DNA from: a bacterium
GTDB taxonomy: Bacteria; Patescibacteriota; Saccharimonadia; UBA4664
DNA: 15,461 nt
Assembly: GCA_027449805.1 (NCBI GenBank)
Contig: DAIDKY010000011.1
Span: forward strand, 1 to 15,461
Reading direction: 5' to 3'
Below, one piece after another: positions 7,477-13,360 of this stretch (position 1 is the stretch's first letter; every line of letters starts with the position of its first letter). A program made the position numbers and the translations under genes. Under the pieces are notes generated by a model. The model was not told the DNA's origin. It did not search any database and was given only the letters and a program-made list of their open reading frames with translations.

Positions 7477-7646
7477 TCAGGGGAGAATATCATCAGGCCA
7501 TTGGACAGACAATGATCATTATCCCAAGGATTCAACCATCGATGCAGGCTCTTCTTATAGTATCTTTCAATGGGCGATCCTTGATGCTGGTCGGCTATGG
7601 CAGCAGGGCATATCATTGAGCAGTAAACTAGGTATCAGTCTTGAAC

Positions 7647-7675
7647 AAAAAAGACCTTCGAATTGATCGAAAGTC
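7647..7675 (-). terminator. Rho-independent terminator of tmRNA
   Basis: On the minus strand, just after the CCA end, a 9-bp stem GACTTTCGA / TCGAAGGTC (+ coordinates 7667-7675 and 7653-7661, one G-U pair) with a 5-nt loop is followed by six U residues (7647-7652). Classic intrinsic terminator. Confidence 0.9.
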
Positions 7676-7680
7676 CCTTT

Positions 7681-8059
7681 TGGTGGAGCTGCGGGGAATT
7701 GCACCCCGGTCCGTCGAGTTGTCAGGCTGGTTTCTACAGGTTTAGTCTGCTCACATCCCTTTGCCGAACCGTCGTAAACAGACGAGTCTACGGAACAGCG
7801 CAACCTCAAAGCTTAGCCTAGACGCCGAGGTGAGCGCTTAGGAGCGTCCGGATAAAGTGGCACCGGTAAAACCCCTATCCGGAGTCGGGTACCGATGGCT
7901 TACGTGATTAAGCGTAAGCGAGGGCGAATGAAGGAGTCTGGAAGACAGCCTTCACCCGCGCTACAAAGTTGCGATTTAGTTGCAACGGTGGATTTAACGC
8001 ATGCCTGCGACCTGCTTATCAGACTGGCAAGGATCTCAACGTCGAAGCTGATCAGCCCC
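7681..8059 (-). ncRNA. ssrA: tmRNA (trans-translation RNA)
   Basis: A one-piece tmRNA of 379 nt, which rescues ribosomes stalled on broken mRNAs and tags the products for proteolysis with SmpB. The 5' end GGGGCTGATCAGCTTCGACG (from 8059) is the standard tmRNA start. GGGGCTG pairs with CAGCTCC to form the 7-bp acceptor stem, followed by A and an encoded CCA (7681-7683). The T-arm stem is CGGGG/CCCCG. A 7-bp hairpin GCTTACG/CGTAAGC with UAA in its loop matches helix 5 and holds the tag stop codon. The T-loop reads TGCAATT, with G where U55 is nearly always found; T54, C56 and A58 are kept. Promoter and terminator are both visible, so the gene is complete. Confidence 0.96.
7908..7961 (-). other. 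tmRNA proteolysis-tag reading frame, ends in ALAYA
   Basis: The frame that stops at UAA in the helix 5 loop (7908-7910) ends FALAYA-stop, close to the common ALAA-type degron end. Starting from GCG at 7959-7961 it encodes ARVKAVFQTPSFALAYA. The stop and C-terminal part are well supported by structure and hydrophobic end. The resume codon is not: GCG (7959-7961), GCT (7947-7949) or an earlier codon after the UAAAU at about 7974-7978 are all possible. Confidence 0.6.
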
Positions 8060-8075
8060 AAAATCGGACCTCTCT

Positions 8076-8084
8076 ATTATATCA
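8076..8084 (-). promoter_or_regulatory. Promoter of tmRNA (extended -10)
   Basis: Minus strand TGA followed by a perfect TATAAT (8076-8081) gives an extended -10. The start would fall about 10 nt before the mature 5' end at 8059, leaving a short 5' leader of the kind removed by RNase P. A -35 at proper spacing is weak (TTTTTG). Confidence 0.8.
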
Positions 8085-8202
8085 CGCTTCGGCGAATACA
8101 AAAAAGTGTTGTAATTTGATCGCCATTTTGTCAGAATTAACCTGTTTTCAGGTAGCTTTAAGCTCTATGCTCAATACTAGAGGTAAGGGAGGAGACCAAA
8201 CG

Positions 8203-8454
8203 ATGAAAGCAGACGAAACATATGTAGATGAATTCGGCGAAACCATCGACCAACCCGATCAGGACCAGCTTCGGTCGATCAAGACACCTCTGCGCGAAGA
8301 TAAGGATGAATACGGCTTCCGCGAGCGCCTAGACAATCCGAACGACCCAAAATATGATGAGGCGATCACCGAGGCAGTACGCGCCGAGGAAGTACGTATT
8401 CTCGATGACGAATTAGCCGAGCAGGCCGATAGCGAGTACATCCGGCAGGAATAA
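8203..8454 (+). CDS. Hypothetical acidic protein, 83 residues
   Basis: I do not recognise a family. ATG 8203 is chosen because a strong GGGAGGAG Shine-Dalgarno (8188-8195) precedes it. The same frame is open back to 7969, but that extension would run into the tmRNA gene and its promoter. The product has 27 Asp/Glu against 11 Lys/Arg and no Cys or Trp, and ends in a helical Glu-rich stretch (DEAITEAVRAEEVRILDDE). It is cytoplasmic by appearance and may be largely extended in its first half (TIDQPDQDQ, RLDNPNDPKYDE). It stands alone between the divergent tmRNA gene and the glycosyltransferase operon. Such acidic proteins can be nucleic-acid mimics or binding partners of basic proteins, but nothing here shows that. 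Confidence 0.75.
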   Translation: MKADETYVDEFGETIDQPDQDQLRSIKTPLREDKDEYGFRERLDNPNDPKYDEAITEAVRAEEVRILDDELAEQADSEYIRQE

Positions 8455-8513
8455 GCTACGCAGTATAACGAACTCGCAAAAGTAATCTGAAAGAAGGTTG
8501 GCTTGTGAGGGTT

Positions 8514-8522
8514 TGCTATACT
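8514..8522 (+). promoter_or_regulatory. Extended -10 promoter of the glycosyltransferase operon, leaderless layout
   Basis: TGC followed by TATACT (8517-8522) is an extended -10. ATG 8531 begins 8 nt after the hexamer, so the transcript would start at or within 1-2 nt of the start codon. No Shine-Dalgarno is present, which agrees with a leaderless mRNA. Confidence 0.6.
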
Positions 8523-8530
8523 ATGTACTA

Positions 8531-9706
8531 ATGAAACTTCTTTTGGTTACCGAAAGCTACTGGCCCAACGCCGACGGGGGTGCGTTATTCGAGCGTCGCC
8601 TGGCTCTGGGCTTGGTTGAAGACGGCCTCCACGTTGCCGTGGTCGCTCCGAGTACCGGCTGGAAACGCTACATCGAACGCGACGGCACCTATGACATATA
8701 CCGCGAACGTGCCGCTACTTTTTGGTTTAACACCAAATACAAGACAACTCTGTGGCCGTTTAAGCAGGTTCACAGCGTGATTATACGCGAACGTCCGGAC
8801 GTGATTCATATTCATAACGCCTACTGGCTGGGCCTGTCGGCTCTTTTCTGGGGCAAGGTCTACCGTATCCCGGTCGTTGCGACAAACCACTTTATGCCCG
8901 AGAACGCGCTCTTAAACATTCGTGTCTTTAAGTTCATGTACAAACCGCTGGTCTGGATCATCTGGGGCGGCATCGTCTGGTTGCACAATCGCTGCGACTT
9001 CGTGACCTCCCCCACCCCCACCGCAGTGCGCCTGCTCCATGAACATGGCCTAAAAGCACCGGCCAAAGCCATCTCCAACGGCATCGATATGGCCGTATTC
9101 CGCCCTGATATCGACCCCAAGAAGGTCATCACTAAGCTCGGTTTGGCGACCGATCGCCCGATCGTTCTCTACGTCGGCCGCGTCGACGGTGAAAAGCGGT
9201 TAGATATTATAATGTCCGGCTTACCGTTGATATTAATACAACAAAAGGTACAGTTAGTTATCGCTGGTTTCGGCAAAGCCTTGGAGTCACTCAAGGCACA
9301 AGCCAAGCGCCTGGGGGTAGAAAACGAGGTCGTTTTCACCGGTTATCTCGATGAGGAAGACAAGCCGGCCCTCTATAATGCGGCTTCCGTCTTCGTTATT
9401 TCGTCGCCCGCCGAACTGCAATCAATCGTCACTTTGGAAGCCATGGCGAGCGGCCTGCCGATCGTCTCGGTAGACGTCGCGGCCCTCAAGGAACTCTGTC
9501 ACGATGGAGAAAACGGCTACCTCTTTCCAGAGAACGACTACGCCAAAATGGCTGCTCGAATCAACGATATTTTGGCTTCTAGTAAGCTTAAATCCGAATT
9601 TAGCAAAGAGAGTATCAATATTGTTCAGAGGCACCACAGCACCAAAGTTACGTTCGAACAATACGAGGCGGTGTATCGTAGCGTTATAAAGCAAAAGAGG
9701 ATTTAA
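8531..9706 (+). CDS. GT4 family glycosyltransferase
   Basis: A 391-residue GT-B retaining glycosyltransferase that moves a sugar from a nucleotide-sugar donor, probably at the inner face of the membrane. The N-terminal Rossmann fold begins MKLLLVTESYWPNADGG, typical for GT4. IHIHNAYWLG lies near 92-101. The donor half starts around IVLYVGRVDGEKR (211-223). The GT4 EX7E signature is intact as Glu295 and Glu303 in AELQSIVTLEAM. Residues about 131-152 are hydrophobic and may touch the membrane. ATG 8531 is chosen over an in-frame TTG at 8498, which lies upstream of the promoter. The next gene starts directly after the stop. Relatives include PimB-like and diacylglycerol glucosyltransferases; the acceptor cannot be told from sequence. 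Confidence 0.92.
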   Translation: MKLLLVTESYWPNADGGALFERRLALGLVEDGLHVAVVAPSTGWKRYIERDGTYDIYRERAATFWFNTKYKTTLWPFKQVHSVIIRERPDVIHIHNAYWLGLSALFWGKVYRIPVVATNHFMPENALLNIRVFKFMYKPLVWIIWGGIVWLHNRCDFVTSPTPTAVRLLHEHGLKAPAKAISNGIDMAVFRPDIDPKKVITKLGLATDRPIVLYVGRVDGEKRLDIIMSGLPLILIQQKVQLVIAGFGKALESLKAQAKRLGVENEVVFTGYLDEEDKPALYNAASVFVISSPAELQSIVTLEAMASGLPIVSVDVAALKELCHDGENGYLFPENDYAKMAARINDILASSKLKSEFSKESINIVQRHHSTKVTFEQYEAVYRSVIKQKRI

Positions 9707-11023
9707 ATGCGAATCGGCTTCTTTACCGACAACTACCTGCCAAGCCGCGATGGTATCGCAATTTCGGTCGAAACATCACGCCAACAGCTCGAGGCCATGG
9801 GACACGAAGTCTATATCTTTGCGCCGGCGCCGAGTCTTCGCTACAAAGAGAAGAACAAGCGCATCGTGCGCTTCCCTGCCATCAAGGGGCTCTTTTATGA
9901 AGACTACCTTACTAGTATTTTCTTTCCGCCCCAGGCGTTGCGCAAAATCGAGAAGTTGAAACTAGATATTATCCATTATCACACGCCCGGTCAGGTCGGA
10001 TTTCTTGGCGCGCAATACGCCATTAGTCATAAATTGCCCCTAGTAACGACATATCATACCGACCTCGCCGAGTATATTACCCACTATAAGAATGCCTTGC
10101 CCGGGGCGATTATACTCTCTATGATGGCTCCGTTTATTACCGGCGGCGGTTTAGCCGAGTATCGTAATGCCCTTTATTCGATTAAGCCCGAGCGTAATAT
10201 CGATCTGTGGAACCAACGAATGGTAGAAAAAGGTGTTACTACCTTGCATAACGTTTGCGACGAGGTTATCGCCCCGTCCGAAAAAGTTAAGCGTCAGCTA
10301 AGTAGCTGGCATTCCACCAGCTCGATCACGGTTCTGCCCACCGGAGTTGATCCGATCGAGACGACACCGGCCGAGATCACTGCTTGGCGCCGGAAGCTCA
10401 GCCTCCCACCGGGCACGCCGGTAATCATCTTCGTCGGGCGCCTCGGTACCGAAAAGAACCTCGATCTACTGATCAAGGCCTTCGATATCGTTAGCAAAAA
10501 ACTACCCGAGGTTCGCCTGCTCGTTGTTGGCGGCACCGGCAGTCATACTGAAGCGGCCGAAGGTACGGTAGTGGCCGAGACGCGCAAACGCTACCCTAAC
10601 AATAAAATCATTTTTACCGGATATGTTCCTCACGATAAGTTGGGAGGACTCTACGGCTTGGCTACGGTCTTCGCTTTCCCCTCTCTTACCGATACTCAAG
10701 GGCTAGTCATCAATGAGGCGGCCTTAGCCGGTCTGCCCATTGTACTGATCGACCACGATCTGACTGAAGTTGTCCGCGAAGGTCAAAACGGTGTTTATGC
10801 CAAGGCCACGCCCAAAGATTTCTCCCATAAGCTAATAGCGCTGCTCCGCGCACCCGATAAGCTTGAACAGATGGGCCGGCGCAGCATTGAGCTGGCCTCG
10901 CAATACAGTGCTAGCCAGCAGACCGTAAAGTTGTTACGCTTGTATCAAGAGGTAATCGAACGACACTATGCCACAACCCCATCTGCCAAGCGCCCCTTCT
11001 GGCGTCGAAAATCAACTTCGTAA
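9707..11023 (+). CDS. GT4 family glycosyltransferase, diacylglycerol glycosyltransferase-like
   Basis: A 438-residue GT-B protein. The start MRIGFFTDNYLPSRDGIAISVE, the HTPGQVGFLG (92-101) and TTYHTDLAEY (114-123) segments, and the DTQGLVINEA region resemble 1,2-diacylglycerol 3-alpha-glucosyltransferases and other lipid GT4 enzymes. The first Glu of the EX7E signature is Asp: Asp329-x7-Glu337. The donor half begins near VIIFVGRLGTEKN (239-251). The C-terminus is basic (KRPFWRRKSTS), which could bind acidic membrane lipid. ATG 9707 follows the upstream stop with no gap, so the two GT4 enzymes are probably made together and act one after the other on a shared acceptor, for example mono- then diglycosyl lipid. 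That order is inference. Confidence 0.9.
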   Translation: MRIGFFTDNYLPSRDGIAISVETSRQQLEAMGHEVYIFAPAPSLRYKEKNKRIVRFPAIKGLFYEDYLTSIFFPPQALRKIEKLKLDIIHYHTPGQVGFLGAQYAISHKLPLVTTYHTDLAEYITHYKNALPGAIILSMMAPFITGGGLAEYRNALYSIKPERNIDLWNQRMVEKGVTTLHNVCDEVIAPSEKVKRQLSSWHSTSSITVLPTGVDPIETTPAEITAWRRKLSLPPGTPVIIFVGRLGTEKNLDLLIKAFDIVSKKLPEVRLLVVGGTGSHTEAAEGTVVAETRKRYPNNKIIFTGYVPHDKLGGLYGLATVFAFPSLTDTQGLVINEAALAGLPIVLIDHDLTEVVREGQNGVYAKATPKDFSHKLIALLRAPDKLEQMGRRSIELASQYSASQQTVKLLRLYQEVIERHYATTPSAKRPFWRRKSTS

Positions 11024-11927
11024 GCACTACTTCCTCGAGCGCTACGTCATCATCGCGCCCAAACGAGGCTTAAGACCAGATAGTTTTAATCGTCACGACG
11101 CCGCCCACAAGGTTCCGGGACAGGAATGCCATCTCTGCGCGGATAATCACGAGAAGGCTCTCTACCAGCACCCTGCGTCCGGCAAATGGCAGGTTAAGGT
11201 CGTGGTCAATAAATATCCGGCTCTAAGCCTCGACAACCCCGAGGCCTACGGCCGGCATGAACTCATCATCGAGACGCCGGATCATGACCGCGAGTTTTCG
11301 GAACTGTCGCATACGGAGCAACTCAACGTCTTTGCCGCCTATCGTCATCGTCTAAATGCCCTGAGCGCCATCGAGGGTATCCGCTATGTCCAAATCTGGA
11401 AGAACGACGGGCCGTTGGCCGGGGCCAGCGTAGCCCATGCCCACTCGCAGATTTTAGCTTTGCCGCTGATACCACCGACCGTCGAGGCAGAAAGTACTGC
11501 CTTAGACCGTTACCGTAGTATCCACGGGAGCTGTGCCGTCTGTGATCTATCTAGTTGGGAGGAAGATCAGGGAGTACGCGTCATCTACAGCGATAAGCAT
11601 CTGCTGGTGATAGCTCCTTACGCGGCTACGGCGCCGTTCGGTGCTTGGCTAATCCCCCGCCGTCACGAAGGCAACTTTAGTAACCTAACGGCCGGCGAGC
11701 TTGATTCTATCGCCACGGCGCTTGGTAAACTGGCCGCGCGCCTCGATGCCTCATCGATGAGTTTCAACTGGTTCTTAGTCAATTCATTGGCTCACGAGGA
11801 TCACCATTTTGTACTCAAGGTCGAGCCGCGCGATACAACCTGGGGCGGAGCCGAGCTTGGTACTGGAATTATTATCAATCCGGTGCCGCCAGAGTACGCG
11901 GCATTATGGTATAAGGGCAAGGTTTAA
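10968..11927 (+). CDS. GalT-like hexose-1-phosphate uridylyltransferase
   Basis: A 319-residue HIT-superfamily nucleotidylyltransferase of the GalT type, which exchanges UMP between UDP-sugar and hexose-1-phosphate through a uridylyl-His intermediate. Zinc ligands Cys54 and Cys57 (CHLC) and a second pair Cys189/Cys192 (CAVC) are present. NKYPAL (81-86), GRHELIIETPDH (95-106) and VAHAHSQIL (155-163) follow the family order. The active-site HPH of GalT is HAH here, with His159 as nucleophile and Gln161 kept. The homologous region begins at NQLRKHYFLERYVIIAPKR, so the first ATG at 10968 is reasonable although it overlaps the previous gene by 56 nt. Co-transcription with two GT4 enzymes suggests it supplies or recycles their sugar nucleotide. 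An ADP-glucose or other NDP-hexose specificity is not excluded. Confidence 0.9.
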   Translation: MPQPHLPSAPSGVENQLRKHYFLERYVIIAPKRGLRPDSFNRHDAAHKVPGQECHLCADNHEKALYQHPASGKWQVKVVVNKYPALSLDNPEAYGRHELIIETPDHDREFSELSHTEQLNVFAAYRHRLNALSAIEGIRYVQIWKNDGPLAGASVAHAHSQILALPLIPPTVEAESTALDRYRSIHGSCAVCDLSSWEEDQGVRVIYSDKHLLVIAPYAATAPFGAWLIPRRHEGNFSNLTAGELDSIATALGKLAARLDASSMSFNWFLVNSLAHEDHHFVLKVEPRDTTWGGAELGTGIIINPVPPEYAALWYKGKV

Positions 11928-11950
11928 TAAACGTCCTCTAAGAACGTGAA

Positions 11951-12394
11951 GACCCCCAGGTCTACGAGGAGGCAACGTGGCCTCGACCTGGGGGGGTACT
12001 GGTTAGGGCGATCAAACTGCGATCGCCGGCGAATGAAGTGTGGGGCGAGGGGCGGACGGGCGAAGACATTGAAAGGGCAAGCCCTCGCAAGCTCCGGCCC
12101 GTGCGCCCCCCATTGCCCAGTGTAGATGAGGGGAACCGGTTCTCGAGGCCGGTGCCCTCACCATATCCCCAGCGGTGCGTCGGGCCCCGTCCAAGGGACC
12201 GCACCGAAGGGGACGCTTGTGGACGGGACCCTGCCAGCACCCGGGATGTTACTCCCGAATGTTACCTGGCAGAGTCCCGTTTGGGGCCATCAAAAAGCTC
12301 CCATGGTTTCTGCCTCCTAGGCAAATGAGCCCCCATGCCAGGGGCTCGGCGATCAGTGATTGCTCACTGAGCATCGGCAGGGTGCCGAACGCAC
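11951..12394 (-). ncRNA. Large structured noncoding RNA, family not recognised
   Basis: About 440 nt with a promoter at one end and a terminator-like hairpin at the other, and no credible gene. Helices (+ coordinates): 12375-12379/12383-12387; 12353-12359/12364-12370 capped by a GCAA tetraloop; 12327-12333/12341-12347; 12311-12315/12319-12323; 12224-12237/12266-12279 (14 bp) with inner 12242-12246/12253-12257; 12173-12179/12200-12206 with inner 12189-12192/12196-12199; 12127-12132/12155-12160 with inner 12135-12139/12149-12153; 12049-12061/12097-12109; 12007-12013/12021-12027; 11953-11962/11985-11994. In the 14-bp helix the one non-Watson-Crick pair is U-G on the minus strand but would be C-A on the plus strand, favouring minus. 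I see none of the conserved RNase P, SRP or tmRNA sequences. Class is unknown; that it is a structured RNA is likely. Confidence 0.75.
11953..11994 (-). terminator. 3' hairpin of the structured RNA, probable terminator
   Basis: A 10-bp outer stem GACCTGGGGG/CCCCCAGGTC (11985-11994 with 11953-11962) and a 5-bp inner stem (11969-11973 with 11980-11984). On the minus strand it is followed by UCUUCACGUUCUU, moderately U-rich; on the plus strand by a G-run with no U tract. So it ends the minus RNA rather than the galT-like gene, whose stop is 25 nt away. Confidence 0.6.
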
Positions 12395-12399
12395 GTTTT

Positions 12400-12428
12400 A
12401 TAGTACAGTAATAATACAATTTTGACAA
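12400..12428 (-). promoter_or_regulatory. Promoter of the structured RNA
   Basis: Minus strand TTGTCA (12423-12428), a 17-bp spacer and TACTAT (12400-12405). The start would be near 12392-12394, right at the first hairpin. The flanking 12395-12465 is AT-rich, in sharp contrast to the GC-rich RNA body. Confidence 0.7.
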
Positions 12429-12465
12429 GACTAATATATGCACAAAAGGTCGAAAAATCGACCCA

Positions 12466-13248
12466 TTAGTTGTATTTTTCAGCAGCTTCCCAGGCGGCAT
12501 CAAAGACAACTTTTAGGCCGTGCGCTAAGACATCACTCTTAACCATGACTCCGAGGGGATGATCACCGGTTAATGAGAGCATAACGATCATATCGCCCAA
12601 GATTGTGAAATCGCCTTTCATATCAAATTTGTCGGGCGGCAGATAGCGCGACTCGCGATTGGCGGACTTATCACCTTCGCGCATGATGTCACCTTCTCTC
12701 GAAGTGTAAATTAAACGACTGCGAATGTTCTGGCTAACCCGACGGGGGTTGGCACGATTGGCCTTGATTTCGGGGAAGTAATGAAAAACATCATCCAAGT
12801 TGCTAAAGCCGTAGACATACTTGGCTCGATCAAGATTCACCTTATTGAGATAGGTGTCCATAACGGTCTTAATGCCCTCTGCCCCCTCAAAGAACTTAAC
12901 GTTGGTCGATTCTTTGGGCAGAGATTTGAGGCTCAAAAGCTCAGGCAGAATCGTCTCGAAACTCTGCTTCTGATCCTTGACCTCCTGCTCGCGCTTGTCG
13001 AGAAGGCGGCGAAGGTTGGTGGGATCCTCGGCGATGAAGAGGGTTTTCTTGCCCTTGATGCTCTGTGAAACTAGGCCGAGCGAGACGAGCGACTCAAGAA
13101 TAACGTAAGTCGTAACCCGCTTAATGCCGGAGTAATCGGCGATCGCCTGCACGCCAGAAGGACCAACCATCAGGCTGGCGACATAGATTCGGGCTTCCTT
13201 GTTAGAGAGCCCGAGGTCTTCGATATTAGAGATTAATTGAGCATCCAT
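12466..13248 (-). CDS. TrmB-family transcriptional regulator
   Basis: A 260-residue DNA-binding protein. The N-terminal winged helix covers about residues 5-75 (LISNIEDLGLSNKEARIYVASL, VQAIADYSGIKRVTTYVILESLVSLGLV), the TrmB pattern. A charged coiled-coil-like segment follows (LLDKREQEVKDQKQSFETILPELL), then an effector domain (VKFFEGAEGIKTVMDTYL). TrmB proteins often sense sugars in archaea; the ligand here is unknown. The start is taken as ATG 13248. The frame is open to TTG 13284, but those codons are the -35 and -10 of its own promoter, and the mRNA looks leaderless. It is divergent from the ComM-like gene with a shared palindrome, so self-control and control of that gene are likely. The structured RNA lies downstream under its own promoter. 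Confidence 0.88.
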   Translation of the reverse strand: MDAQLISNIEDLGLSNKEARIYVASLMVGPSGVQAIADYSGIKRVTTYVILESLVSLGLVSQSIKGKKTLFIAEDPTNLRRLLDKREQEVKDQKQSFETILPELLSLKSLPKESTNVKFFEGAEGIKTVMDTYLNKVNLDRAKYVYGFSNLDDVFHYFPEIKANRANPRRVSQNIRSRLIYTSREGDIMREGDKSANRESRYLPPDKFDMKGDFTILGDMIVMLSLTGDHPLGVMVKSDVLAHGLKVVFDAAWEAAEKYN

Positions 13249-13255
13249 CCGCTCT

Positions 13256-13284
13256 ATTGTAGGGTCTTTGTTGATTAAAGTCAA
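13256..13284 (-). promoter_or_regulatory. Promoter of the TrmB-family gene, leaderless layout
   Basis: Minus strand TTGACT (13279-13284), 17-bp spacer, TACAAT (13256-13261). Seven nt separate the -10 from ATG 13248, so the transcript should begin at the start codon. No Shine-Dalgarno is present. Confidence 0.8.
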
Positions 13285-13295
13285 TAACTATTGAC
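13280..13295. promoter_or_regulatory. Palindromic operator between divergent promoters
   Basis: GTCAATA (13280-13286), AC, TATTGAC (13289-13295): perfect 7-bp arms covering both -35 boxes. Further half-sites follow: TTGA at 13271, TCAA at 13281, TTGA at 13291 and GTCAA at 13303-13307. Steps of 10-13 bp put them near the same helix face. A bound regulator would cover both -35 elements. Part of the symmetry comes from two back-to-back TTGAC boxes. Confidence 0.55.
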
Positions 13296-13320
13296 AACAA
13301 ACGTCAAGTTTTGCTATATT
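13291..13320 (+). promoter_or_regulatory. Promoter of the ComM-like gene
   Basis: Consensus TTGACA (13291-13296), 18-bp spacer, TATATT (13315-13320) preceded by TGC, an extended -10. Start expected near 13327, giving a leader of about 34 nt. It is the best promoter in the window by match to consensus. Confidence 0.85.
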
Positions 13321-13360
13321 AGCCTTAAATGAGGGTGCATTAAACGAGAGAGACCCTCCT

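Noticed and set aside
7425..7616. Minus-strand 63-codon frame between tmRNA and the 76-residue gene
   Set aside because: No ribosome-binding site or recognisable protein features. It overlaps the leader of the 76-residue gene; 7477-7646 shows nothing else I can name.
7969..8202. N-terminal extension of the acidic protein back to 7969
   Set aside because: It runs through the tmRNA 5' end and promoter. ATG 8203 has a strong Shine-Dalgarno.
8498..8530. First GT4 enzyme starting at TTG 8498
   Set aside because: The extension covers the promoter, and the family consensus begins at MKLLLVTESYWPN (ATG 8531).
11962..12328. Several open frames of 60-96 codons across the structured RNA on both strands
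   Set aside because: They are GC-driven open frames with Pro/Arg/Gly-rich products, no Shine-Dalgarno sites and no family look. The helices explain the sequence better.
11951..12394. RNase P RNA as identity of the structured RNA
   Set aside because: Size and genomic style would fit, but I could not find GAGGAAAGTCC or the 3' ACAGAA-type box on either strand. SRP RNA and 5S rRNA signatures are also absent.
13249..13284. Longer TrmB-family protein starting at TTG 13284
   Set aside because: The extra 12 codons are exactly the -35 (TTGACT) to -10 (TACAAT) of its own promoter.
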